A DNA stretch of 64,000 nt from Spirosoma spitsbergense DSM 19989 (lineage in GTDB: Bacteria > Bacteroidota > Bacteroidia > Cytophagales > Spirosomataceae). Position 1 is the first letter of the stretch; every line of letters starts with the position of its first letter. A program made the translations under genes and the position numbers. The stretch spans positions 1 to 64,000 of the forward strand of contig NZ_KB893400.1 of the NCBI RefSeq assembly GCF_000374085.1. The letters are read 5' to 3'. Positions 46,090 through 55,576 of this stretch are shown piece by piece. The notes beneath the pieces were generated by a model that saw only the letters and a list, made by a program, of their open reading frames with translations, had not been told where the DNA came from and made no database searches.

Positions 46090-46821
46090 ATGAAAACGAT
46101 AAAATGTTTGTTCAAACAATTTAATTTTAGTTATGCCATACAATTTGGCTTGTTAGAATTTGTTCGTAGAATAGTTAGTAAAGACTCATATCTAGCATAT
46201 TCACAAACGGGCGAGGATATTATTATAAAGAATATACTTCAAACTATTGAAAATGGATTCTATGTAGAAGTCGGCAGTAATGAACCTATTCAGCATTCTA
46301 ATACATTTAAACTATACCAACAAGGTTGGCACGGAATAACGATTGATGCCAATTCAAAAATGGTAAGTATGCATAAGAAAATAAGACCTAATGATATTGC
46401 CGTTTGTGCTGCGGTGTCTGATGAAGCGAAAAACGTAACTTTTTATGAATTTGATATGGATGAAATCAGTACGATAGATGCTGATTTTTATAACAAACAT
46501 AAAGATACACAACGGGTCAAAATTAAAACTACGCTAAAAACAAAAACATTGAATTCTATACTTCAAGAACTACTACCTGCTCAAACGTCAATTGACTTAC
46601 TGTCAATTGATGTGGAAGGTCATGATTATAATGTGTTGAATTCTATAGATCTAAGAAAGTACAGGCCAAAGTTGATAGTAATAGAGATGCACAGCTTTAA
46701 TATAAGTAACCCTATGGAGAATCCTGTGTACAAAAAAATGCTGGATAATGACTATCTTTTTACAAGTTATGCTACTTGGAATGGATATTTCATTGCTAAG
46801 GAATTTCTATCTAATGAATGA
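46090..46821 (+). CDS. FkbM family methyltransferase
   Basis: From ATG 46090 the protein has 243 residues; the open frame extends to a TTG at 46060 inside the flippase gene. Motifs fit the FkbM SAM-dependent methyltransferase domain: YSQTGEDIIIKNIL, FYVEVGSNEPIQHSNT (SAM-binding loop), GITIDANSKM, and LLSIDVEGHDYNVL with the acidic residue after strand 4. These enzymes often O-methylate sugars in surface polysaccharides. Its stop overlaps the following glycosyltransferase start by eight bases, so the two are coupled. A second, more divergent FkbM-like gene lies at 47958. Confidence 0.85.
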   Translation: MKTIKCLFKQFNFSYAIQFGLLEFVRRIVSKDSYLAYSQTGEDIIIKNILQTIENGFYVEVGSNEPIQHSNTFKLYQQGWHGITIDANSKMVSMHKKIRPNDIAVCAAVSDEAKNVTFYEFDMDEISTIDADFYNKHKDTQRVKIKTTLKTKTLNSILQELLPAQTSIDLLSIDVEGHDYNVLNSIDLRKYRPKLIVIEMHSFNISNPMENPVYKKMLDNDYLFTSYATWNGYFIAKEFLSNE

Positions 46822-47770
46822 GATAGCTAATTTAGAAAATGGTCAGGCATTTGACGTGCCTGTCTTATTTATATTATTTAATAGGCCACAACATGCCCGA
46901 CATGTGTTAGAGCGCTTACGACAGATTAAGCCCGCTCAATTGTTTGTTGCTATTGATGGACCACGTGATGGGGTGGCTGATGACATTAAGAATGTTGAAC
47001 TATGTCTAGCTCTACTGGATGAGATTGACTGGCCATGTAACGTAGCTAAATTAATTAGGGACAGAAATTTAGGTTGTAAACTAGCTGTCAGTCAGGCAAT
47101 TGACTGGTTTTTTTTACAAGTTGAAGAAGGGATCATTTTGGAAGATGACTGTCTGCCTGATATTACATTCTTTGATTTTTGTCGTGTGCTCTTAGATAAG
47201 TATACTCATGATGACAGAGTAATGCATATCGGTGGTTGCAATTTATACAAGCAGAATAAGTGGGGAACAAGTTCTTATTTCTTCACTAGTATTCCACATA
47301 TTTGGGGGTGGGCAACATGGCGCCGGGCTTGGTCTAAGTATGATGTGAATATAGCTGAATATCCCAATTACATTAAATCAAATGAATTCAAAAAAAGAGT
47401 TTTAACTGCTGGTTCTAGGAGATTCTGGGAAAGAACTTTCGAGGATGTTTTTGTGGGCCGTCTGAATACATGGGACTTTCAATGGGTATTTGCAGTATGG
47501 GTGAATGGAGGATTATGTATCACACCAAATCAAAACTTGATTTCTAATATCGGTTTTGATAACACGGCTACTCATACGGTGATAGCAACTGATATGGCTA
47601 ACTTAAAAACTTTTCCAATCTTAGTTGAAAAAATAATATTTCCAACTAAGATTGAATTGAATGAGGAAGCTACAAAATATGCGTTCTCTGAATTTTATCA
47701 GATGCCATCATGGTTTTCTAACAAATTTATGAGATTATTGGGAATTATTAAAAGTTATATTTTTGAATAA
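46814..47770 (+). CDS. Glycosyltransferase, nucleotide-diphospho-sugar transferase type
   Basis: From ATG 46814 the protein has 318 residues with a GT-A-like fold. The N-terminus VPVLFILFNRPQHARHVLERL and the LEDDCLP segment that would bind metal and nucleotide sugar, followed by HIWGWATWRRAWSKYD, match a group often annotated as hemolytic-protein HlpA-like or nucleotide-diphospho-sugar transferase. The product likely adds one residue of the repeat unit. The open frame runs further upstream but that part overlaps the methyltransferase and is not conserved. A 187-base AT-rich spacer with a long hairpin follows. Confidence 0.8.
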   Translation: MNEIANLENGQAFDVPVLFILFNRPQHARHVLERLRQIKPAQLFVAIDGPRDGVADDIKNVELCLALLDEIDWPCNVAKLIRDRNLGCKLAVSQAIDWFFLQVEEGIILEDDCLPDITFFDFCRVLLDKYTHDDRVMHIGGCNLYKQNKWGTSSYFFTSIPHIWGWATWRRAWSKYDVNIAEYPNYIKSNEFKKRVLTAGSRRFWERTFEDVFVGRLNTWDFQWVFAVWVNGGLCITPNQNLISNIGFDNTATHTVIATDMANLKTFPILVEKIIFPTKIELNEEATKYAFSEFYQMPSWFSNKFMRLLGIIKSYIFE

Positions 47771-47869
47771 AAATAAATGTATAAACAAACATTACTTATT
47801 TCTTAGAGAAGTTCAAGTATTGATTTTTTTAAAATGCTTACATTAACAAAGAAATAGAAAAATACATCA

Positions 47870-47924
47870 AACTTCTTTATTCTTTATTAATTTGTTAATG
47901 AAATTGATAAAGAATAAAGAAGTT
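47870..47924. repeat. 18-bp AT-rich inverted repeat in spacer
   Basis: Perfect arms 47870-47887 and 47907-47924 enclose a 19-base loop in the spacer between two genes of the polysaccharide locus. No T-run follows. It could be a pause or attenuation hairpin reducing expression of the downstream genes. Confidence 0.65.
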
Positions 47925-47957
47925 ACAAATAACTTAAAAAAACCTAAAAGATAATGT

Positions 47958-48851
47958 ATGTCAATTGTGAAAAAAATAAAAAACTTAGTTCAGGAAATAA
48001 AGAGATCAAAACAGGATAATTTAGAAATCCGTTTTTTGATAGGCACACTACTTGCTAAGACTAGTAGACAAGCCTTATCCATCGAAGATGCAGAATTTAA
48101 AGTCTTTTCACAATTTGGAGATGACGGTATTATTCAATTTTTGGTGAGTAAATTATCAATCAATGTAGATAAATTTGTTGAGTTTGGTGTTGAAACTTAT
48201 GAAGAATCTAATACTCGATTTCTATTAATGAATAATAACTGGCATGGATTAGTTATTGATGGTTCAAAGTTTAATATTGATTATATTAAAAATGATGCTA
48301 TTTATTGGCGCTACAATTTAACCGCGGTAAAGTCTTTCATTACAGCAGAAAATATTAATGAAATACTAGAAGAAAATGGGTTTAGTGGTAAAATAGGAAT
48401 TCTTAGTATAGATATTGATGGTAATGACTACTGGGTATGGAAGGCAATGACAGTGTCTAATCCAGCCATAGTAATTGTTGAGTACAACAGTCTTTTTGGT
48501 CCAGAACGTCCAATCACTATTCCATATAAGCAGGACTTTGAAAGAATAAGCTCTCACTATTCAGGACTTTATTTCGGCGCTTCTCTTGGAGCTCTTTGTG
48601 ATTTGGGAAAAGAAAAGGGATATAAATTTATTGGTTGTAACAAAGCTGGTAATAATGCCTACTTTATACAGAATGATTTGTGTGATGATTTGATAGCTAT
48701 TTCTCCAGAAGAAGGATTCATAGATGCAAATTTCAGGGAAGCTAGAAATAACCAGGGACTACTTACATTTGCTAAAAGAAGCGAAGCAAGAAAGGAAATC
48801 GCTGGTATGCCTGTTATTAATATTAGAAATGGTTTAACAGAAACTTTATAA
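47958..48851 (+). CDS. FkbM-like SAM-dependent methyltransferase family protein
   Basis: The 297-residue protein has a Rossmann-like core similar to FkbM methyltransferases: FSQFGDDGIIQFLVSKL, VDKFVEFGVETYEESNTRFLL (SAM loop), HGLVIDGS and ILSIDIDGNDYWVW. The motif order equals that of the gene at 46090, but the proteins differ strongly elsewhere. Relatives are found in polysaccharide and lipopolysaccharide loci and are annotated as hypothetical or methyltransferase-like. The residues expected to contact SAM are partly kept. It probably modifies a sugar of the polymer. The next gene starts 3 bases after the stop. Confidence 0.7.
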   Translation: MSIVKKIKNLVQEIKRSKQDNLEIRFLIGTLLAKTSRQALSIEDAEFKVFSQFGDDGIIQFLVSKLSINVDKFVEFGVETYEESNTRFLLMNNNWHGLVIDGSKFNIDYIKNDAIYWRYNLTAVKSFITAENINEILEENGFSGKIGILSIDIDGNDYWVWKAMTVSNPAIVIVEYNSLFGPERPITIPYKQDFERISSHYSGLYFGASLGALCDLGKEKGYKFIGCNKAGNNAYFIQNDLCDDLIAISPEEGFIDANFREARNNQGLLTFAKRSEARKEIAGMPVINIRNGLTETL

Positions 48852-48853
48852 TT

Positions 48854-49960
48854 GTGAAAGTCTTTTATGATCACCAAGCATTTACTCTTCAAAAGTATGG
48901 AGGAATATCAAGATACTATTGTGAGCTGATAAAAGGTATAAACAAGACAGAAATTGATACCGCACACCTCTCTCTGTTGTGGTCTAACAACGTTCACTTG
49001 AAAGAATATGATATTTCTTCTTTTATTTATCCATTCACTAAAAGACATCGACTATTGACAGAGACGAACAAGATATATAATTTATTAGACGCTAAACTCA
49101 ATAATTATGATATATTCCATGCTACTTACTTTGATGAATTTTTAGAATCTTCAATTAGCTTAAAACCTTTTATTACTACGTTTTATGATATGACTTATGA
49201 GCGCTTGTCACACAAGTTTGCTGAATTATCTGGTGATAAATCAATCATTGGTCAAAAAAAGAAAATTGCAAAATGTGCAACTCATTTAATTGCCATTTCG
49301 GAAAGTACCAAAAATGATATGATCGAGTATCTAGATGTAACTCCGGAAAAAGTTACGGTGATACATTTAGCAAGCTCATTTAGTAATAATACTGATATTT
49401 GTCCGTATGTAAGCGATGGGAATAATGAAAATATAAGACCTTATTTGTTATACGTTGGGAATCGATCTGGTTATAAAAACTTTAAGTTCTTTCTCTGCGC
49501 CGTCGCGCAAACTCTTATTCGTAATGGCATAAGGCTAGTTTGTGCAGGAGGAGAAAGTTTCACAAAGGATGAAAAACAGTTGATAGCCTCTTTGTTATTA
49601 AATAACTTAGTGTCTCATGCAATGATTAACGATTCAATTTTGCATGAATTATATAAAAAAGCACTTGCGTTCGTTTTTCCTTCATTATATGAAGGCTTTG
49701 GTATTCCAATTTTGGAAGCTTTCGCTTGTGAATGTCCCTGTGTATTAAGTAACACGAGTTCTCTACCCGAGGTGGCTGGCGAAGCTGCCTTGTATATAAA
49801 TCCACTGGATAGAGATTCAATATCAGTTGCTATAGAACGTATCGTAATGGACACTGAATTGCGGCAAGTCTTAATAAAACGGGGGAAAATACGACTGGAA
49901 AATTTTTCTTGGCATCGTACAGTTGCAGAAACGCTGAATGTTTATAACTGGCTCATTTAG
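48854..49960 (+). CDS. Glycosyltransferase family 4 (GT1-type) protein
   Basis: The 368-residue GT-B enzyme starts with GTG at 48854 (KVFYDHQAFTLQKYGGISRYY), three bases after the preceding stop. The donor domain has YEGFGIPILEAFACECPCV and SNTSSLPEVAGEAALY, as in mannosyl- and related retaining transferases such as the WbdB/WbaZ type. It should transfer a hexose to the lipid-linked repeat unit in the cytoplasm. About 780 bases without a gene separate it from the O-acyltransferase. Confidence 0.88.
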   Translation: MKVFYDHQAFTLQKYGGISRYYCELIKGINKTEIDTAHLSLLWSNNVHLKEYDISSFIYPFTKRHRLLTETNKIYNLLDAKLNNYDIFHATYFDEFLESSISLKPFITTFYDMTYERLSHKFAELSGDKSIIGQKKKIAKCATHLIAISESTKNDMIEYLDVTPEKVTVIHLASSFSNNTDICPYVSDGNNENIRPYLLYVGNRSGYKNFKFFLCAVAQTLIRNGIRLVCAGGESFTKDEKQLIASLLLNNLVSHAMINDSILHELYKKALAFVFPSLYEGFGIPILEAFACECPCVLSNTSSLPEVAGEAALYINPLDRDSISVAIERIVMDTELRQVLIKRGKIRLENFSWHRTVAETLNVYNWLI

Positions 49961-50741
49961 ACAGCTAACTGACCTCATAAAAAGATGGTTTTCACCAAAT
50001 TCTGCCTATTTAAATGAATACTTAGTTTCGGGATAGCGACTATGATTCAGCCAGCTCAACAAGTGATTTGGAATAAAATAAAAATCATCGTCAATGTACT
50101 TCTATTGTCCGGAATTTCTGAACTTTTTTATAAAAAGTAGGAGAGCCAAATCAATTTCAATGCTTTTCAAATTGCCTTCAAAGGAAAAACTCATTCATGC
50201 ATAGGTGGTCGGCGGTTGCCGGACTTCAAGCCGCCGACACGAGAATGGTCGATGTTGCGATCTGCCGTAACCGATTTGGCGAATTGGGTGGGTGGTAGTG
50301 AAGCAACCTCCTACGACTGGAAAAAAAATATAGTGAAATAAGCGTTCACAACTTTAGAACTTTCGCCAGTTAAGACCAGGTTGTCAGTGGAAGAGAACGA
50401 GCAATAGATGACCGATTAGAGTTCATAAAAACAGGTGCTTTGCAGATAATCAAAATAACTCTAATGAGTTCGTCAACTCATCGTAAAAGTTTGATTTGTA
50501 CGACATTTTCTAAGCAGCTTCGCAATAATGATGTGACATCAAATTTTTCTTTGCCAAATACCCAACTAAAAACGCCTTTGTTAAACTATTTCACAGAAGT
50601 TTTTGGAACGAGTCTTCATAGTTCACTTATTGAACCCAACAGTTGATAAGGATGGTTTGATTAAAATTCTGCCAAAAACGGTTCGAAAAAGAAGTAGGAG
50701 TAACAAAAGGTATGGTACATACTATAATACATTGCTGAATT
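49961..50741. other. Intergenic AT-rich stretch, no supported gene
   Basis: About 780 bases inside the locus. Several short frames exist (for example 50440-50646 and an open run of about 63 codons around 50150-50340), but none has recognisable domain features. The length and odd composition suggest decayed coding or insertion remnants; I could not identify a family. Confidence 0.5.
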
Positions 50742-52196
50742 ATGCTTTTCAACTCTCTACACTTTGTCTTTTTTTTTATTGTTATCACAACAACTTATTA
50801 CTTAATTCCTTACCGTTATCGCTGGCTACTGTTGTTAATTGGCAGTTGTTATTTTTACATGGCCTTTGTGCCAGTTTATATTATAATTCTTGGCTTTACA
50901 ATTATAGTAGATTATTTCTCAGGTCTTTACATCGAAAAATCATCCGGTAAAACTCGTAAGTTATACTTGGTTACCAGTATAGTAGCCAACTTAAGTGTTT
51001 TATTTATATTTAAATATTATAATTTTTTGAATATTTCTTTTGATACCTTGCTTGGCAACATTGGTCTGACTAGTAATTTACCTTTCTTAACAATCCTCCT
51101 ACCCATAGGATTGTCATTTCACACATTTCAAGCAATGAGTTACACTATAGAAGTGTACCGAAACAAACAAAAAGCAGAACGTCATTTCGGTATATATGCA
51201 CTATATGTTATGTTCTACCCCCAACTCGTAGCTGGTCCTATAGAACGCCCGCAGAATGTACTACATCAATTCTATGAAAAGCACTCATACAAAGCTGATA
51301 ATGTTGCCAAAGGTTTAAAGTTGATGGCTTGGGGAATGTTCAAAAAAGTAGTCATTGCAGATCGTTTGGCTGTTATAGTTAACAATGTGTATGATACTCC
51401 TACTAATTTTAAGGGTATGCCGCTTATTGTAGCTACTATATTATTCGCATTTCAAATTTATTGTGACTTTTCAGGCTATTCAGACATTGCTATTGGGAGT
51501 GCGCATACTCTCGGATTTCGCCTAATGAAAAATTTTGAAAGCCCTTATTTTTCTACCTCTCCAAGCGAATTCTGGAAGCGGTGGCATATATCTCTTTCTA
51601 CTTGGTTTCGTGATTACTTATATATCCCGCTAGGCGGTAATAGGGTTGGTACCTCTCGCTTGTACTTTAACTTGCTGGTTACTTTTTTTATTAGTGGTTT
51701 GTGGCATGGAGCTAACTGGACGTACATTATTTGGGGTACTTTGAATGGATTATATATCATTCTGGAAATAATGAGTAAAACACTGAGGAATTCAATCAAG
51801 TACAAACTTGGTTTGAATGAATTTTCTGGTATAAACAGAATGATGAGTATTACAATTACATTCTCTTTAATATGTGTCGCCTGGATTTTTTTTAGGGCTA
51901 AAAATTTGAGTGATGGGTATTACATATTGACTCATTTGTTTACAAATTTTGCGGGCAGTTTTCAGTATTTAAAACCGTCCTATTTAGGGTCAACATTATA
52001 TGATTACACTGTCAGTTTATTTGCTTTGATAGTCTTATTTTTTGTAGAGACTGTACAAAGGTCTACTTCAATTAATGGCGTAGTCAAAAGTTGGCCTTTG
52101 TTGTATCGCGTCAGTTTGTACTATATTCTGGTTATGATAATTCTTTTATTCGGTGTATTTAACGTACAAGAGCAATTTATTTATTTTCAGTTTTGA
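50742..52196 (+). CDS. MBOAT family O-acyltransferase (AlgI/PatA-like)
   Basis: The 484-residue inner membrane protein has about 11 helices and the MBOAT signatures: FWKRWHISLSTWFRDYLYIPLGGNR and the catalytic His in FISGLWHGANWTYIIWG. The N-terminus LHFVFFFIVITTTYYLIP is also typical of the AlgI branch, which passes acyl groups, usually acetyl, from the cytoplasm to a periplasmic transferase that decorates the polymer. The following SGNH-type gene starts two bases after its stop and is the expected partner. Together they would O-acylate the exopolysaccharide. Confidence 0.93.
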   Translation: MLFNSLHFVFFFIVITTTYYLIPYRYRWLLLLIGSCYFYMAFVPVYIIILGFTIIVDYFSGLYIEKSSGKTRKLYLVTSIVANLSVLFIFKYYNFLNISFDTLLGNIGLTSNLPFLTILLPIGLSFHTFQAMSYTIEVYRNKQKAERHFGIYALYVMFYPQLVAGPIERPQNVLHQFYEKHSYKADNVAKGLKLMAWGMFKKVVIADRLAVIVNNVYDTPTNFKGMPLIVATILFAFQIYCDFSGYSDIAIGSAHTLGFRLMKNFESPYFSTSPSEFWKRWHISLSTWFRDYLYIPLGGNRVGTSRLYFNLLVTFFISGLWHGANWTYIIWGTLNGLYIILEIMSKTLRNSIKYKLGLNEFSGINRMMSITITFSLICVAWIFFRAKNLSDGYYILTHLFTNFAGSFQYLKPSYLGSTLYDYTVSLFALIVLFFVETVQRSTSINGVVKSWPLLYRVSLYYILVMIILLFGVFNVQEQFIYFQF

Positions 52197-52197
52197 T

Positions 52198-53130
52198 ATG
52201 AAAGGCTTTAAAATAATGAAGGTTGGAATCACAGTGGTAGGATTATGTTTTTTGTCTACCTACCTAATGATACTGTTTGTCGCCCCCACAGTACGCGATA
52301 ACCAAGTATACGTAGCTGCTTCAATTGACAAAGAAAGTCGGTTAGAGGAAATTCATAATAATCGACTGGTTTTTGTTGGAGGGTCTAACCTTGCTCTTGG
52401 AATCAACAGTGAAAAAATGGCAAGTTCAACGGGAAGAGCAGTGATAAATATGGGGTTGCATGCTGGGTTAGGTTTGTCTTTCCCTTTGAATGAAGCGTTA
52501 TTTGGTTTGAAAAAAGGTGATGTAGTAGTACTGTCAATTGAATATTTTCTTTCAGAAACAAACTTTAAACTGGCAGCTCAATTGATAGATGTAAATCCTG
52601 AAGCTCTTGATTTCTTCTCGTTAAGTCCATCAAACGGTGATCTGATACGTTTGTATATCCAATCTGTTCAGCGATGCATCAGTGCGTTGTTTTATCGTTT
52701 AATAAGTGGTGAAAAGTCTGATCCTATTTATAATAGGTATGGTTTCAGCAAGGAAGGAGATTTGACATCTCATTTCGGCAAACCTGGTTCAGAAAAAATA
52801 GGTGATAATACGGTATTTACAAATAAAGATTATTCTTCAGAGATTTCGAAAATCAATGATTTTATAGTTAGTGCTAATAAGAAAGGTGCTATCGTGTTTT
52901 TTACTTATCCTAGTTTTTCAAAATCAGCTTATATGAAAAACATCGAAGTTATATCTAAATTGTCTTCTCAATACAATGCACAACTAAAATGTCCAATTTT
53001 GGGGAATGCTCAAACTTTTGTACTGAGTGATAGGTATTTTTTTGATACTACTTATCACTTAGATAGTTTAGGAATTCAAAAACGCACCGGTGTTATGATC
53101 AGTATTTTGCCATCACATTTAAGAAGATAG
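52198..53130 (+). CDS. SGNH-hydrolase-like periplasmic protein, probable O-acylation partner
   Basis: From ATG 52198 the protein has 310 residues with one N-terminal membrane segment (VGITVVGLCFLSTYLMILFV). The globular part contains FVGGSNLALGINS, an SGNH-type block I in which Ser follows GG, and a late FDTTYHLDSLG, the block V pattern with Asp and His. The fold resembles AlgJ/AlgX or DltD-type partners of MBOAT proteins, which complete acetyl transfer to the polymer. It begins two bases after the MBOAT stop. Activity may be transferase or esterase; context favours transferase. Confidence 0.8.
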   Translation: MKGFKIMKVGITVVGLCFLSTYLMILFVAPTVRDNQVYVAASIDKESRLEEIHNNRLVFVGGSNLALGINSEKMASSTGRAVINMGLHAGLGLSFPLNEALFGLKKGDVVVLSIEYFLSETNFKLAAQLIDVNPEALDFFSLSPSNGDLIRLYIQSVQRCISALFYRLISGEKSDPIYNRYGFSKEGDLTSHFGKPGSEKIGDNTVFTNKDYSSEISKINDFIVSANKKGAIVFFTYPSFSKSAYMKNIEVISKLSSQYNAQLKCPILGNAQTFVLSDRYFFDTTYHLDSLGIQKRTGVMISILPSHLRR

Positions 53131-53227
53131 ACATTGAATTTTTCTTTTGAGTCTAATAGTGATTTACGGAAAATCTATAATCTGGCTATTTTCAATGTAA
53201 CAGTATCAAAAACAAAGTGGTTTAGTT

Positions 53228-54037
53228 CTAGAATTTCTTCCATCCTGTGACATTCCTGACAAGCAGACGAAATTTGTCGATAAACTTTAATATTTTACCT
53301 CTGTTTTTTGATAGTATCCCGTTTTTTACTTTAGCGTCATAAGTTTCAGCACTAGCTTCTATAAGGTTGACACTACTAATACCGCCTGAACGCATTTTTG
53401 CCGTTATCTGATCGACGAAGGAAGTTATTAGTTTGTCTTTTGGCCGAAGAAGTAATTCGTAATCTCCAGATACTTTGTAATTCTTGTCAAACATCCCGTA
53501 TTTGTCGAACAATCGTTTCGAATGAAAAGTACCAACATGCCAAGTTATCATTTCACGCTGAAAACCTTCCCATGTCCAAGGTTCTCCAACTGTACATATT
53601 GGCGATAAGTCTTCATTGACTATATTTATACGGGAAGATACAAATTCTAACTCCTCCTTTCTGAGGTGTTGATTTATATGCTCTGTATACATTAAAAAAG
53701 CATCAGGATGAAGTTGATCATCTGCTCCAACAAAGGAAATCCAATTTCCTTTGGCCTTATTTAATCCTTTATTCCAGGCATCATATATTCCTTGATCTGG
53801 CTCACTTATCCAATAAGAAATTTTCTCTTTGTATTGCTTAATAATATTTACCGTATCATCGGTTGAACCACCATCAATGATTATAACTTCAAAGTCTTTA
53901 TAACTTTGATTTAACACACTTAATAGGCATTCGTCCAAATATTTTTCAACATTATATGTTGCTATGATTACTGTTATTTGAGGCACGGATTGTTTGAATG
54001 GAACTGTATACCAAGTTTCCGAACGATCTTTACTCAT
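53228..54037 (-). CDS. Glycosyltransferase family 2 (minus strand)
   Basis: The 269-residue GT-A enzyme has VPQITVIIATYNVEKYLDECL, the DGGSTDDT nucleotide-binding motif and the acidic GADDQ motif that binds metal. It closely resembles the genes at 54678 and 55577 in motif layout (SEPDQGIYDAWNKG here and a matching run in the other genes), so the three are paralogues of the WcaA-like group. Unlike all neighbours it lies on the minus strand, between the SGNH gene and a long noncoding stretch. It would need its own promoter, and it may have been inserted separately. Confidence 0.88.
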   Translation of the reverse strand: MSKDRSETWYTVPFKQSVPQITVIIATYNVEKYLDECLLSVLNQSYKDFEVIIIDGGSTDDTVNIIKQYKEKISYWISEPDQGIYDAWNKGLNKAKGNWISFVGADDQLHPDAFLMYTEHINQHLRKEELEFVSSRINIVNEDLSPICTVGEPWTWEGFQREMITWHVGTFHSKRLFDKYGMFDKNYKVSGDYELLLRPKDKLITSFVDQITAKMRSGGISSVNLIEASAETYDAKVKNGILSKNRGKILKFIDKFRLLVRNVTGWKKF

Positions 54038-54677
54038 AGTTTTGATGATACCTTAAATTGTAAAAGGTTTTTTACTTGTTTATATTTTTCAAGTATTTAT
54101 CGAAAACTCTACGATCCTAATATTCTTAGTGTTTAGGTTAAGTTTAGGGATCATTTTACTATCAAAATTGCTCCAGCCGAAACATTGAGACACATGAAGG
54201 ATGCCGACTTGCACATGAAATGCCTTCAATAACACCGAACTTGCTGAGACATTCTGTAGAAGGTCTGACGTTTGGGTGGGGATACTTCATCCAACTTGGA
54301 TTTTGCCAAAATTACCATACATCCCATTCTTGTATGTAAAAGTCACAGATAGATATCAGGAAATTCTTTGTAGTATTTATTTATTAAATTATCTCTTTCA
54401 AAGAACTTGTGAGAGGAGACAACCGTTCTAAATGAATTGAATATTTAAATTGCCTTACTAATGAAAAAGCAACTAACTTTTAGTGAGTCAACTCTTCTAC
54501 TCAAATGCTCAATTTGGCGTTCTTTCATTACAAAAGTATTACATAAGTATGTAAGTGCGTAAATTTGGGTAATCTGTCTGAAGGAAAATCTGGAAGATTA
54601 TTAACTTAATGATAAAGTTACATTGGTTACTTGTTATAAATACCAATGGTACACTGCCAGCATTATTCGCTATAATT
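54038..54677. other. Intergenic AT-rich stretch, no supported gene
   Basis: About 640 bases between divergent glycosyltransferase genes. I see no clear reading frame above about 40 codons with family features and no long inverted repeat. It should hold two divergent promoters and may also contain decayed DNA. Confidence 0.5.
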
Positions 54678-55412
54678 ATGAATCGGCCACTTGTATCTAT
54701 AATCACAGTAGTTTTTAACGCTGCAACAACACTAGAAAGAACTATTCAAAGCGTTTTGAACCAAGACAGAGAACTAACAGAATACTGGATTATAGATGGT
54801 GGTAGTACGGATGGCTCAATTGAACTTATAAAGAAGTATGAAAATCAACTAGCCGGTTGGTGTAGTGAGCCAGATAAAGGTATATACGACGCAATGAACA
54901 AAGGCATAGATCGAGCCAACGGCAAATGGATCTACTTTTTGGGAGGTGATGATACACTGAAACCAGACATTGTAAAAAAAATTCAAAAAAATTTGAATAA
55001 CAAGTTTGATATAGTATTTGGCAAAGTAATGTTTGACAATGGGCATGAAATGCGGTCATTTCTAGGACCAAGAACCATACTGCAAAACACGATTCATCAC
55101 CAAAGTGCATTTTATAACACTTCCTTGTTCATTAATTTTCGTTACAACACTACGTTGAAAATCGTGTCTGAGTACGACCTTCATTTGCGACTTTATATGC
55201 AAAAGGCCGCAACTTTATACGTTCCGATAACAATAGCCTATTGCGCTACCGGCGGTGCTAGTAGCAACCTTTCACGTTCTTTAGAAGAAACAAATCGAGT
55301 AAGGACATACCACGTTAAGGGCAAATGGAAGAATATGTTTCTGTCCGCATTTTTAAGTGTTTACTATATGCAAAAGAAAATTAGATATCTGGCCTATGGA
55401 CATCGTGTTTAG
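54678..55412 (+). CDS. Glycosyltransferase family 2
   Basis: From ATG 54678 (MNRPLVSIITVVFNAATTLE) the protein has 244 residues; a longer frame begins at 54609 but adds unconserved residues. GT-A motifs are DGGSTDGS and GGDDT, with SEPDKGIYDAMNKGIDRANG between them. HHQSAFY after the acidic motif is also shared with the paralogue at 55577 (HHQGMFY). It likely adds one sugar of the repeat unit. It starts the second plus-strand gene run, after a noncoding stretch. Confidence 0.9.
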   Translation: MNRPLVSIITVVFNAATTLERTIQSVLNQDRELTEYWIIDGGSTDGSIELIKKYENQLAGWCSEPDKGIYDAMNKGIDRANGKWIYFLGGDDTLKPDIVKKIQKNLNNKFDIVFGKVMFDNGHEMRSFLGPRTILQNTIHHQSAFYNTSLFINFRYNTTLKIVSEYDLHLRLYMQKAATLYVPITIAYCATGGASSNLSRSLEETNRVRTYHVKGKWKNMFLSAFLSVYYMQKKIRYLAYGHRV

Positions 55413-55576
55413 TTTGCTGTTTTTTTCTATTATCTCTGAAATAACGAATATATAAATAGAAAGTCGCATAGTGCTATTTTTTGAGATTGGACGCATTCAA
55501 AATTTATGATTGCACTACCAACACTTGCCCAATCTTTATGAAAACGAATCATTAATCTCTGCTTCTGTTATCTACA

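Noticed and set aside
50150-50340. Open run of about 63 codons as a transposase remnant
   Set aside because: I could not match it to any transposase motif, and no inverted repeats flank it.
50440-50646. 68-codon frame in the mid-locus gap as a gene
   Set aside because: Short, no recognisable domain and not linked to its neighbours; treated as part of an unexplained gap.
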